Below are positions 1-9,900 of a stretch of 64,000 nucleotides of DNA, piece after piece. The translations under genes and the position numbers were made by a program. The stretch is from assembly GCF_900496995.4 (NCBI RefSeq), contig NC_044009.1:8092001-8156000 (forward strand). Direction: 5' to 3'. The notes under the pieces are model-generated. The model searched no databases, had not been told where the DNA came from, and saw only the letters and a list, made by a program, of their open reading frames with translations. The stretch comes from Aquila chrysaetos chrysaetos (lineage: Eukaryota > Chordata > Aves > Accipitriformes > Accipitridae). Position 1 is the first letter of the stretch; the number at the start of each line of letters is the position of its first letter.

Positions 1-360
1 GCCCTGGTGTGCAGCCCAGCTCAGCAGGCATTGTGCATTGCATCCAAGCACGCACTGCGCTCTAGCATGCACCATGCATCGCGCCCCAGTGCGCATCGTG
101 GCTCAGCATGCACCATGCATTGTGTTCCTGCGTGCACCGCACCTTAGCGTGCATCGTGCACCGCACCGTGGTGTGCGCTGTGGCTTGGCACGCATCGTGC
201 CCCGGTGCGCATCGTGCATTGCAGCTTGGCATGCATCACGCCCTGGTGTGCACTGTGCATTGCAGCTTCACATGCATCGTGTATTGCAGCTTAGCATGCA
301 TTGTGCCCCGGCGTGCATCATGCATCACACCCCAGCACGCGCCCTGCCCCATCATGCACC
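1..360. repeat. Degenerate minisatellite rich in TGCA/GCAT, in a CROCC intron
   Basis: Irregular copies of a unit built from GCATGCATCGTG, CCCCRGYGTGC and ATTGCAGCTT, spaced about 24-45 bases. Examples of ATTGCAGCTT occur near 218, 259 and 283. Long alternating purine-pyrimidine stretches such as GTGCGCAT could favour Z-DNA. It lies between CROCC exon H and the next exon off the left edge. Confidence 0.75.
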
Positions 361-419
361 CTTGCACCCCCAAATTCAGCACACATCCCACCCCAAAACT
401 CATCATGCCCCGCGCGCAC

Positions 420-516
420 CAGGTTTTGCAGCTGCAGGGTCAGCGCCTCCACCGCCCGTTCCTTCTCCCCATCCTCAGTCCGCAGACGCTCCAGGGCCGC
501 CGCCAGCTCCGCCAGC
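420..516 (-). CDS. CROCC: CROCC exon H (last in window)
   Basis: Completes Arg, then 32 codons: LAELAAALERLRTEDGEKER, then AVEALTLQLQNL. The acceptor is GCCGCAG and the donor CTG|GTGCGC, phase 0. Sequence identity to mammals is modest, but coiled-coil character and phase agree. The next exon lies left of the window. Confidence 0.82.
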
Positions 517-3377
517 CTGCGGCGAGACACCGGGCAGCAACGGGGTCCCCCGCACCCATCCAGCTCCCACAAAACCCCTCCTATCCTTGTACCTGGCTCC
601 GAGGGCGGCTTTCTCCAAGTCGGCGTCCCGCGCCCGTGCCGCCAGCTGCTCCTCCAGCTGCGCCAGCCGCATCGCCTGCTTCTCCCGCGCGGCACCCGCC
701 TGGCTCTCGGCCAGCCGCAGGTTGGCAGCCAGGTGAAGGCAGGCGGCGTGGGCAGCCCTGCCCGTCCGCGACGCCTCGTGGCTCAGCTCCGAGAGATCCC
801 TGTGGTGGGAGATGCAGGATTGAACCCGGCCATTCCCAGGGACCTGGTGGTTCTCGGGGACCTCCGGGGATCCCCCCTGACCTTTCAGTGGCGGCTTTCA
901 CCTCCCCAAAGTGACGTCTGAAGGCCACCACCTGCCTCCAGAGGGTCAGGAGCCGGCTGTGCTCGTTGCTGAAGTAGGTGTTGAAGGACTGCCCGCGGGA
1001 CGGGGCAGCGTCGGTCCCGGCCGGGTGCCCGCCGGGTGCTGGGGTCCCTCCCCGTGCGGCCACCTCTGCCTTGCAGCCCCCTAGGCAGCATCCCCATCTC
1101 CCCACATCCCCCAGCCCTTTCTCTTTGGTCCCCAAATCTCCATGCGACACCCCCCCATGTCTGCACACATCACCCCCAGGGTCCTCCGCAGCCAGCAGCC
1201 CCCCACTGCAATTCCCTTCCACCCTGCACGGAGAGGGATGGCAGACACATCCCCCTGCCTCGCGTCGCCCTCCCAGCATGTGCTGAACCCCAAATTCTTC
1301 TCCATGCAACATCTCCCATGGCCCCACACTTCTCCCCGGTGGTCCTCTATCCTTTTCCATGCCACATCCCCGCATCCCTCTACCCCACATCACCCTCCTG
1401 CCACATGCTGCATCCACTGCCCCGTTAAATTCTTCTGCATACAACATCCACCACGGCCCCGCATCCCTCCCAATGGTCCTGCATCTCTCCCTGCATCCCT
1501 TCATCCCTCTGCCTCACATCCTTCTCCCCGCCACCCCCTGTCCCACTCCCCACCGCATCTCTAGCCCCCCCCCCCCCCCATCATCGGGGCCCCCCCAAAC
1601 CTCCTCTTCGCGCCTCCACTCCACCTCCCGCTGCTCCAGCTCATCCCGCGCCCGCGCCCAGTCGGCCGTCAGCTTGCGGATGTCCTCGCTCAGCGCCGCG
1701 TTGGCCACATTGGCTTGTTCCAGCTGCTCCCGCAGCATCGAGTTCACCTGCACCAGGCTGCTGCTCCTGGGATTGGGGGGGTGGTGGGTCACACGCAGCC
1801 AGAGCATCACCCTGGGGACGGGGGGGTGGTCCCGCAGCTCCCCAGGGACCCCCGCTCACCTCTGCTGCTCCTCTTCCAGCCGGATCAGGGCATTCTCCAA
1901 CTCATTGCTGCTCTCCTCCTCCGGCTGCGAGCTACCCGCATCCAGTTGGATCTGCGAGGTCATCAGCCTGCTCGTCATCACCCCAATTTGGGGGGATTCG
2001 GGGCAGGGAACCCCCCCCAAAAACCCCTCCCTCACCGTCAGCCTCTCCTGCTCCAGCTCCGTCGCCTTCTCCAGCAGCTGCTGCTCCACTTCGCCGCATT
2101 TCTTCTTATACTGCAACACCTGGGCGGAGGGGACGGGGTGGGTGACACTGAGGGGAGGGTCTCCCCAAAAATGTCCCCGTGTCCCCCAGGAAGGATTTAC
2201 CTTGGCTTGGAGCTTCTGCACCAGCTGGGCTTGCCGCTGCTGGCCCTCCTGGTATGCCTGCAGCTTGCGCTTGTAGGCGGCTTGTTCCTCCTCCAATAGT
2301 CGCCGCAGCTCGATGTTGTGCTGCGCCAAGCTCCGGCTCTCCGCCGCTTCCCGCTCGCCCGTCTCCAGCCGTAGGGTTTGCTCCAGCTGGGATGGGAGGG
2401 GAGGGGGATGTGGGAGATCCCGGGACACCCCCCCAAATGCACCCCTTGGGATGCTAACCACCCCCCCCCGCCCCAGCATCCACCGATTTCACTCGCAACA
2501 CCCCATCCCGGACAAAGCCATCGCTTTGGGGTGGTCCTACAGCAAATCCCCATACGTCCAAACCTAAGACCCCCCCCCAAATTCTACCCCCTGCTTTGCA
2601 CATACAGGGAGGAAATGAATAGGAAAATTTAGCGGTGCTTTTAAAGATATCCCAACTTTGAATCTGGGGGTTCAGCAAAGCCCCGACCTGGCTTGCATGG
2701 GATTAGCTGATGGGTAAAGGATCCTCGGGCACAGCGGTGGCGATTCCCCTTGGGGCACTTTCCCGATATTTGCTTTTTTTTTTTTTGTAAATAGCCAGCC
2801 ACAAATAGTGAGGCTGCCCCCCAAAATCCCGGCAGCTCCTCAATTTGGGTCCCCCCAGGAGCCACATTCAGCATCTGGCCGCTGCCCAAAGCCCTTTTTA
2901 ATTCCCTCGTTGCCACAGCAAAGGGATGCAAAGGCGAGGGATGCTGATGGGGGGGTGTCCCCGCTTCCTGAAAAGCAGCGGAATTAATAAAATAGGGATG
3001 GGGGTAGGGGGGATGCTTTGTGCATCCTGCAGGACAAGCCCTGGCAAGCCGGGATGGGTCCAGACAAGCCGGGTGTGCTGCAGCAAAATTCCCATCACCG
3101 GGATGTTGCAAGATGCTGCAGCATCTCCCGCTCCAAGCAGAGGGGAATGCAAAGGTTACAGCTTGCATCGCCTTGATTTGGGGGTTAAAATGGGTGGGTT
3201 TGGGTTAACGCACTTGGCGACTTACACGCTCGCTGATGGCGTTGTACTTGATGGCCAACTCATCGCGCTCGGCCCGGCTCTGAGCCAACAAGTCCTCGAC
3301 GCGCGACAGCTCCTGCTGCAGGATGCGGTTCTCCTCCTGGAGGGACAGCAGCGAGGACATGGCCCCCGCAACGGCTG
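420..3377 (-). CDS. CROCC: CROCC (rootletin), partial gene: eight internal coding exons
   Basis: Rootletin is the long coiled-coil protein that polymerises into the ciliary rootlet and links centrioles at the centrosome. Eight exons on the minus strand chain in compatible phase and encode about 363 residues that follow vertebrate rootletin in order. Landmarks are SSLLSLQEEN, QELSRVEDLLAQSRAERDEL, KLQAYQEGQQRQAQLVQ, ENALIRLEEEQQR, LSEDIRKLTADW and SNEHSRLLTLWRQVVAFRR. The composition (E, Q, L, R, heptad-like) is that of a continuous coiled coil. By comparison with the roughly 2000-residue human protein this is approximately residues 70-400; the remainder lies left of the window. Introns are short. 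The first 70 or so residues of the usual protein were not found, so the 5' end is unresolved. CROCC2 is a possible paralogue confusion but the match to CROCC is closer. Confidence 0.93.
593..799 (-). CDS. CROCC: CROCC exon G
   Basis: 207 nt, phase 2 in and phase 2 out. It encodes DLSELSHEASRTGRAAHAAC, then NLRLAESQAGAAREKQ and RLAQLEEQLAARARDADLEK. The acceptor is CACCACAG and the donor CCAG|GTACAAG. It matches the rootletin LRLAESRAEAALEKQ region. It is strongly G/C-rich, so other frames are open by composition. Confidence 0.92.
882..988 (-). CDS. CROCC: CROCC exon F
   Basis: Encodes SFNTYFSNEHSRLLTLWRQV then VAFRRHFGEVKAATE plus two bases of Arg. This is one of the best conserved stretches of rootletin (human SFNAYFSNEHSRLLLLWRQV). 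The acceptor is CGGGCAG and the donor AG|GTCAGG. Confidence 0.94.
989..1600. repeat. CROCC intron with a duplicated block of about 135 bp and a C15 run
   Basis: The block around AAATTCTTCTCCATGCAACA (from 1292) recurs as AAATTCTTCTGCATACAACA (from 1427), a period of 135. The surrounding CATCC / CCCCACATC words repeat more loosely through 1140-1530. A run of 15 C occupies 1565-1579, next to exon E. No exon is seen. Confidence 0.6.
1601..1766 (-). CDS. CROCC: CROCC exon E
   Basis: Completes an Arg codon, then 55 codons: SSSLVQVNSMLREQLEQANV through LSEDIRKLTADW to EWRREEE. The acceptor is ATCCCAG. The donor GAG|GTTTGG is a weak match to consensus, but the phase and the homology both support it. 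Confidence 0.9.
1860..1951 (-). CDS. CROCC: CROCC exon D
   Basis: Encodes IQLDAGSSQPEEESSNELEN followed by ALIRLEEEQQ and the first two bases of an Arg codon. The donor is AG|GTGAGC. The acceptor TCGCAG is the only one nearby that keeps phase 0 from exon C, but its polypyrimidine tract is weak. The acidic, Ser-rich start is longer than the matching human segment by several residues. Confidence 0.85.
2036..2119 (-). CDS. CROCC: CROCC exon C
   Basis: 28 whole codons, starting VLQYKKKCGEVEQQLLE and ending LEQERLT. The acceptor is CGCCCAG and the donor ACG|GTGAGG. It corresponds to the ILQYKKRCSELEQQ segment of mammalian rootletin. Confidence 0.92.
2201..2386 (-). CDS. CROCC: CROCC exon B
   Basis: 62 whole codons, phase 0 at both ends, from LEQTLRLETG to VQKLQAK. 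The acceptor is CATCCCAG and the donor AAG|GTAAAT. It contains the strongly conserved block KLQAYQEGQQRQAQLVQ of rootletin. Confidence 0.93.
2387..3225. other. CROCC intron between exons A and B
   Basis: Unremarkable intron apart from a T run near 2765-2776 and G/C-rich patches. No further exon matching rootletin is seen, and exons A and B join directly in phase 0. Confidence 0.7.
3226..3377 (-). CDS. CROCC: CROCC exon A (most 5' recognised)
   Basis: Encodes about 50 residues including SSLLSLQEEN and LAQSRAERDELAIKYNAISE. The donor reads CGT|GTAAGT, phase 0. The acceptor is either CCCGCAG (edge 3377) or the next CAG three bases in (edge 3374). Both need one base from an upstream exon, so this is probably not the first coding exon. 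The in-frame ATG at 3361 (GCC ATG T) could nevertheless serve as a start in a shorter isoform. Confidence 0.9.
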
Positions 3378-3622
3378 CTGCGGGACGGGGATGGGGCTCA
3401 GGGTGGTTCTGGAAAGCAGTGGGATAGGGATCCGGCCCCAGGATGCGGATCCGGCCCCGGGATGGAGCCAAGATGCCCTTTGCTAGCAAGAGCTGCTTTG
3501 TTCCTTTGGCGGGGAAGGGGGCTGGGCTGAGCCGTCCCCACGCGCTCGGCCGAGGCCACGAAAAGCATTTTTCCCCCCCCAGCTGCAAATGCTGCACCCC
3601 CTGCAACTCAGACGTGTTGAGC

Positions 3623-4525
3623 GATGCAGTTTGCAACAGCAAAACTGCTGCAGATTTGAAGTTGCAATTACATGACCGCTGGAAATTTACAGTTGCGATC
3701 ACAAAAACACTGCAAAGTTGTAGTTGCAATTATAAGAGTGCCACAGATTTGCATTTGCGATCGCAAAACCGCTGCAGATTTGCATTTGCAATTGCAAGAA
3801 CATAGATTTGCAGTCGCGATCGCAAGACCGCTGCAAATTCGCAGTCGCGATTGCAAGACCGCTGCAAATTCGCAGTCGCGATCGCAAGAACATAGATTTG
3901 CAGCTGCAATCACAAGAGCGCTGCAGATTTATAGTTGTAATTGCAAAACCACTGCAAATTTGCAGGTGCAATTGCAAGACTGCTACAGAATTTTTTGCAA
4001 TTGCAAAACTGCTACAGATTTATAGTTGCTATCACAAAATCGCTGCAGATTTATAGTTGCAATCACAAAGCCTCTGCAGATATGTGTTTGTGACCACAAG
4101 ACTGCTGCAGATTTACAGTTGCAATCACAAAACAGCTGCAGATTTACTGTTGCAACTGCAAGGCTGCTGCAAATTTGTGTTTGCAATCACCAATCTGCTA
4201 CAGATTTGTGTTTGCGATCACAAAACTGCCGCAAATTTGCAGTTATGATCACAAAACCGCTGCAAATTTGTGTTCGTGATCACAAAACCACTGCAGATTC
4301 CTGTTTGTGAGCACAAGAGTGCTGCAGATTTATACTTGCTATCACAAAACTGCTGCCAATTTGTTTGCAATCGCAAAACTCCTGCAGATTTGTTTGTGAT
4401 CGCAAAACCAGTGCAAATTTACAGTTGCAATCACAAAACCAGTGCAAATTTGCAAGTTGCAATCACAAAAGTGCCATTCGCACTTGCAAAAGCCGCTACA
4501 AAAGTGCCATTCGCAATCACAAACC
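3623..4525. repeat. Minisatellite, unit about 31 bp, roughly 28 copies
   Basis: Consensus approximately CTGCAGATTTGCAGTTGCAA followed by TCACAAAACCA. Units are 28-32 bp and diverged from each other. Each carries a quasi-palindromic core of the form GATTTGCA-N-TTGCAATC. Two adjacent units contain the exact POU octamer ATTTGCAT (3747-3754 and 3778-3785, 31 apart). The array is followed by a C13 run. It sits just 5' of CROCC exon A, so it is probably intronic. The open frames across it on both strands are a by-product of the repeat. Confidence 0.9.
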
Positions 4526-4618
4526 CGCCACCCCCCCCCCCCCACCCCGTGCCCTGGCTCCGTGGCCGCTCCCGCGAGAGCAGCCACCAGTTCTCGCTGG
4601 GGTGGGGGGGACACCCAC

Positions 4619-4762
4619 CTCAACCACAGCCTCTGCCGTGGGCTCCGGTTCACTCATGGGCTCCCCAGGGGGGTCCACCGAGCCCTTCGCACCCCCTTGC
4701 TGCGGCTTCCTTGCCCCGAAGCCCTTTCCTGGGATTTTTGGGGCTCCCTTTCGGCTCGTCGC
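4619..4762 (-). CDS. Candidate upstream CROCC exon (unconfirmed)
   Basis: A 144-nt open segment lies between a good acceptor (CGCTTGCAG) and a donor-like GAG|GTGGGT. It reads ATSRKGAPKIPGKGFGARKP, then a G/P-rich part, then MSEPEPTAEAVVE. Only this frame is open. It does not resemble the known rootletin N-terminus. Its phase-0 end does not fit exon A, which needs one preceding base; using GTGG|GTGTCC at 4615 would fit. Real exon, unrelated exon and chance are all possible. Confidence 0.22.
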
Positions 4763-5900
4763 CTGCAAGCGGAAAGCGGATGCGTGGTTGGGATTAGCCC
4801 GAAATCCTCGCCTTCCCCTCCCTGCGTGACGGCGGGACCGGGGACCCTCCTCTTCCTGGCCGCCTCGGGGGTCCCAACGTCTCCGGTGAGGCCGCGAGCA
4901 ACAACATTTTAGCATCCACCACCAAAAATATCACCGAATATTCCCCCAGCCGAGCAGGGCTTTGTAAATAAAAACAACCAACGAGGCTCTCGGCGAGAGG
5001 GGAATGAGCAAAATAAAGGAAAACATTAAAAAAAACATCAGTGCCTGGCGCTTCCCCGTGCCCAAAATTGGTGGAAATGTCCTTACTTTGCCGCGCTGTC
5101 CCTCCCCCGGGCAGGATGGTGCTGGCTCCCACCGGGGAAAGGAGCTCCTTGGAGAGAGTAAGCCAGCCCTTTCGTTAAATCCTGGCCCTCGTTAAGCTCA
5201 TTAAAGCCCAGGGGTTTGCTCTGGCAGGAAAAGCCTTGGGGTGGAGCATGCCAGGGTTGCTACGGGGCAAAGCAGCATTAAACCCCCTCCGGGGAATGCA
5301 TCCTCCCTGCGCCCGAGCCTCTGCAGCCAACCCAGGGCAGCAAATTTTACCCCCTGGGGTAATTAAAGGACTTTTTGCCCCCACCCCAGCAGGGAAAGCC
5401 ACCGGTAAATCCCCAACCCACGCTCAAAATCCCCCCGTGCCAGGGGCTGGAGGCATCTTGTCCCTGAAATAAAAGGAGGATCCAACACCGAGCCACCCTC
5501 CGGAGAGGGTCGGCATCTACCTGCCACTCTCTTCCCTACCCCGCAGCCCAGGGAATCGCCCTTTCTCCTCCCCGAGAGCCAGAGATTAACAGCGAGTGGG
5601 AGACTGAGGCGGGGCAAGCAGATGGGATTGAGGATTTAGGGCGTCTCGGGTCCCTCCGGTCAGCAGGAGCTGCCTCAAGGCTCCCCCCCTCACTTTGGGG
5701 ATGCAAGAAACCTTATTTTTCCCCTCATTTCTTTCCTTACCTTGCCCTCCCGGAGTCCTTCACAACCATAAAACCACTGCTAAGCAACAAGCGTCTGTTG
5801 TGCTTCGCTGTCTGACACCGTCTCCTCGACACCAGCAAGGAGGGGGAACCGCAAAAGCTCATCACAGCCCCTCCAAAGCCACATGGGGGGGGGGGGGGGG
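4763..5900. other. Intergenic or CROCC 5' region, G/C-rich, no gene seen
   Basis: It lies between the CROCC exons and the NECAP2 3' end. G/C content is high in patches (4800-4900, 5250-5680). Because CROCC is transcribed leftwards, its promoter and first exons should be here if the gene is complete, but nothing matches the rootletin N-terminus. A run of 17 G at 5885-5901 closes the region. Confidence 0.5.
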
Positions 5901-5919
5901 GCTAAAAAAATTCATATTT

Positions 5920-6875
5920 GGCATCAAAACCATTTTATTAATTGCTTTGAAGCATTACATCTCTCACCTGGGTTTGCACGCTTGCTGCCAGGCACAGTTA
6001 AGCTCTGAAACCAAAATGCTTGTCATCCAGTTAAAAATGGAAATAATAAACATCCAAGGCACTGAAAAAAAATAAGCAGGACTTTGTACACCGAAAGGCC
6101 TTAATATAAATAGGTAAGAAAATATTTATTTGTTTAAAGAGGAATCTCAACCCCAGCTCTGTCAAAGAGACCGACTGCATTCTGTCCTTCATTGCATATA
6201 TCGCTTAATAAAATGTCCACAGAAAGAAGTGAAAATGTCTTCAAAATAGAGATGAAAAAAATCTTCCCAGAGCAAGAAATTAGGAATTTCAGCATCGAAA
6301 CACAGCGGTCCAGCTCCCCACTTTCCGCATCAGAGTTAAGTGCTCAGAAAAAAACTGGGGCGACGCTCAGCATCTTGCTAAGGTGGGCGTTCATCTGGAT
6401 TTTGCAGGCGAGAAGTCTCCAGGAGGATGCTCTCCACCGAGGGAAGGATTTATCCAGGCCAAATATGCGAGGAGAAAGCGGAGAAGTCTCCATGGAGGCT
6501 CTATCACACAAACCTTTAGCGAAAATTACCTTAATTGGGGCAGTGCTGCGAGTGAGAGGAGTCCTGCTCTGAGCACCCGCTCACCCTCTCGTTATTAAGG
6601 AGAGGTGACAAAGCTGACAGCTTTTTCTGCAAAAGGAGAAGCCTCAGAGGTTTGCTGCAATCCAGGTAGAAAATAAAAGGCCCCCAACGCAGAGGGCACT
6701 GGCGTGGAGCGTTTTAAGGCACGTGTTCATTTGCTCTCTGGCACTTATTTCAGCATTTTGATGCCGGGAGGGACTTAAGGGCAGGAGCAGAGTGTCCCAA
6801 AGCCCCTGCTTTGGTCCTGAAGGAATCGCAATGATCCCAGCACCCATGTGGGGAAGAGCGGAGAAGGGGCCCGGG
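5920..6875 (-). other. NECAP2: NECAP2 3' untranslated region (inferred)
   Basis: Runs from the stop codon to the AATAAA signals at 6125-6130 or 5934-5939. It is A/T-rich compared with its flanks. No other coding similarity is seen. Confidence 0.5.
5934..5939 (-). terminator. Candidate NECAP2 poly(A) signal (distal)
   Basis: AATAAA on the minus strand (TTTATT on plus). It lies 0.9 kb after the NECAP2 stop. A second AATAAA is at 6125-6130. Either could set the transcript end; distal use gives a 3' UTR of about 0.95 kb. Confidence 0.45.
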
Positions 6876-6924
6876 TCAGAACTGAACCCAGCCTGCGTTT
6901 GCCTGAGTCTGGGTAGAAGCTGAC
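6876..6924 (-). CDS. NECAP2: NECAP2 exon 8 (coding part, stop)
   Basis: Completes Gly, then [15 protein letters not shown] and TGA. The terminal WVQF is the conserved clathrin/adaptor-ear-binding tail of NECAPs. The acceptor is CTCTTTAG. Confidence 0.95.
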
Positions 6925-9900
6925 CTAAAGAGAGAGAAAAAGTGGAAAAAAAAGAGGTTTTAGACATTGAAAGGGGCTGCAGCACATGGGGAGGGAGCCA
7001 GGCAGCCACAAACGGGTCCTCCGGGGTCACCCCAAAACTCTCCCCGCTGCACAGAGCAGACTAGAGCAGCGGGAGAAGACAGGGTGTGCCGACAGTGCTG
7101 GGAGGAAGAGGAAGGCAGCGGCCACGGACCCGCACTGAATTCGGGGAATTTGTGACACACGCCATCAGAGTCACTTTTAAATCCCAAAGGGATGTTTGGA
7201 TGAAGTGGTGCCCCCGCCTCAGCAGGAGTTTACAGGAAAACCAGCGGGATTTGGTCCGGATGGGGGCGGTTCTAACATTGTGGGGATCACCCATGCCACA
7301 CACAAACCCCACAGAGCCTCACCCGGAAGCTTTAGCAAAGTCTCCCCAGACATCGGTGGCAGCGGCAGAGGGAGCAGCAGCAGGCTGCGGCCAGGACAAG
7401 AGGGAGTCTGTCGGCGGCCAGGAAAGTCAGAAAGAGAGAAAACAAACACCAGGAGTTATCTCCCACTCTTACCCCAGGATTCCCCCCTTTGTTTTCCCAA
7501 CTTTGATGGATAAAATGGAGTCTAAAGAGCATTACAGTTGTCGCTGCATGACCACGGACCTGTGATGGGGGTGCCCGGGAGCTGGGCGGGGCGTGGAGAG
7601 CGAAGACGGCCGCTCTCCAGAAGGACAAACCGAAGATTTTCCTCCGGGAGGTGGTGGGAGCAAGCTCAGGCCCCCAAGACCCGCAGGACGCGGTCTGGTG
7701 TTCCCTGTTGGTCCTTCTTTTTTCTTCATATTCTGAAACAAGAGAGGGAAACTTGGGTGGTATGTTTAAACCCAGAGCCAGAGTATGAAGGCAAGCTGCT
7801 TTATTCTGGGGAAAAAACCTGCTCTGCTGAGATGTCCCAAGGCTGGAGGAGCAAGAGGAGTCAAACCAAGGATGTTTTTTCCCCCACAAATCCCCACCAT
7901 GAAGCCAGAGACCCAGTTCGGTAACGGGGAACTGTCACACAACCCCTCTGCAAATCACTACACGCAGCGTTATCCTGAAGGGCCCTGCTCCGGGCTCCCC
8001 CCTGCACAGGGATTTTTGGGGAGAAGCTGCTGCTTCCTCTTATGCCACCCAAGAGAAAGGTCGGGAGTGGATTTAGCTGGAAAAGACCCTCACCGCAATG
8101 TTGAGTTTGATGGTTTGCCCCTCCTTGAAGCCCAGATCCAGTTTTGGTCCCTGATCGGGGTTCTTGGCCTGGCTGGCCAGCTCGCTCTGCTGCCTCACCC
8201 ATCTGCAAGAATTAAAGAAGCAGAAAAGGACATGTCAACAACCAGCCTGAGACTCTCCTGGACAAATCCTGCCTGAGATCATCCCCTCTCCCTGGCAGAG
8301 GCACTGAATGTGATCTGAGACCTTGCCTGCTGGAGCAATGTGCTACAGGCAGTGCCGGGGGAATGATTCCTACCAGTGACCGTCAGTGCTCGAGCCACAT
8401 GGATCCTCCAGCCAGCAGCACATTCCATCCTACCCCAAAGCCCCACTATCTGCTTGCAGCTGGAGCAGCGTCCCAGTGCCTGAGGAGCAGCCCCTTAGCA
8501 GTGGCATGTGAAGAGAAGGAAAGGAATTAGGGAATATGCCCAATTTTGGACTGGGAAGCCCAGTTTGGGACCCTGCTAATACAGACTGGGAAATATTTGA
8601 GAGAGGGAGAGCTGCCTGCACAAAGGCTGTGCAGAGAAACAGGCGTTTCCACCTCTTTACACCACGCTTGCCTGCTCAAGCACAACAGGAGCTCACAGCT
8701 TCCTCTCCCCCACCATTTCTGGCAGACAAGTGCAAAAAAAGTTGAGCTGAGAGGACACGGGATGAGGCACGAACTCACTTAAAATGGTCTTGGAGAGCCA
8801 CATTGAAGTCAAAAGCATCCCCTCGGTCAACAAAGCCGACTCCGATGAAAGCACGGCGGCCTGGGGAAGGAGGAAGAGTGAGGGCTGGAATTGTAAAGCA
8901 GCAGAGGAAGAGGGAGGGGATACCCCACCCCGCACACCCCCATGCCTGCCACCTCCTCCAGCTGGAGCTGGGACTCCGGAGACTTATGGGACTGGAGATA
9001 TGTTTAGCTTGTTGGGTGCCCATACAGCCTTAGTAAAACCAGCTTTTAAATTAAAGTAAGTAAGTCAAAGCAGAGGTTGGCATCACAGTAACAATCCTGC
9101 ACAGAGAGGCGTCCTCACACTAATGCCGAGCAGCAAAATTAAACTGCTTTATTCCTGGTGAAGGACAAGAGCACAGCTGGCACCTGGGAGCAAGACAATT
9201 CGCCCCTTTACCAGCGTACGCAGGGAATATTTAGCCCTTGAAAGCGGGAATCCTTCACAAATAAGAGCAGCAAGGGCACTAAAGACTTTCTGAGGCAGTT
9301 CCTCCAACCCATCCCACATGTAGCGCGACGTACCGTTCCCATCTTCAATCCGGATGACAAAATATCTACTGGAGTCCGTCACACTCTCCACAGCGATGCC
9401 AGGGAACTGCTCCACTGGCGCCTGGGCAAAAAGCTCTCCTGAAAAAGAGAAATGGGAGCAGGTTAACGCCAGGGAGTAGAGTCTCTGCGCCATCTTCCTC
9501 CCCACGAAGAGGTGCGGAGCTGTTGCCTTCCCTCCTCCTTACCCGAGGTCTTGTCCTCCAGCTTAATGAACGCGAGCTTGCCCTTGGCCGTGATCCGCAG
9601 CCTGCCGCTCCACGCCGGCTGGTCCAGCTGCCACTCTGCAGCTCTAGAGAAAGATGAAACAGCGATGGATGTCTGAGCCACCTCTCACATCCCAGACAAC
9701 ACCACCGACCTATTTTAATGCCCCCATAACACATCACAGAGCTCATCTGCTTGACTCTCCTCGTTAACAGTACGAAAGCGGCGCAAGCAAGAACCTGCCT
9801 GCACCCGCACTCACTGCAGAAGGAGATAGATTCGTCGCGATGTCTCTCATTTCACCCCAAACCAGCTGGCCCCCTGCAAAATCAGGCATCAGGTCCCAGC

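Noticed and set aside
581-1504. 307-codon minus-strand ORF spanning CROCC exons F and G
   Set aside because: It runs through introns; only the in-phase exon pieces match rootletin, and the flanking part is G/C-rich intron repeat.
3623-4525. Several overlapping ORFs on both strands with repeated peptides such as LQIYSCNHKTAADL
   Set aside because: They are translations of the 31-bp minisatellite; a repeat lacking stops gives open frames in many phases and no family is matched.
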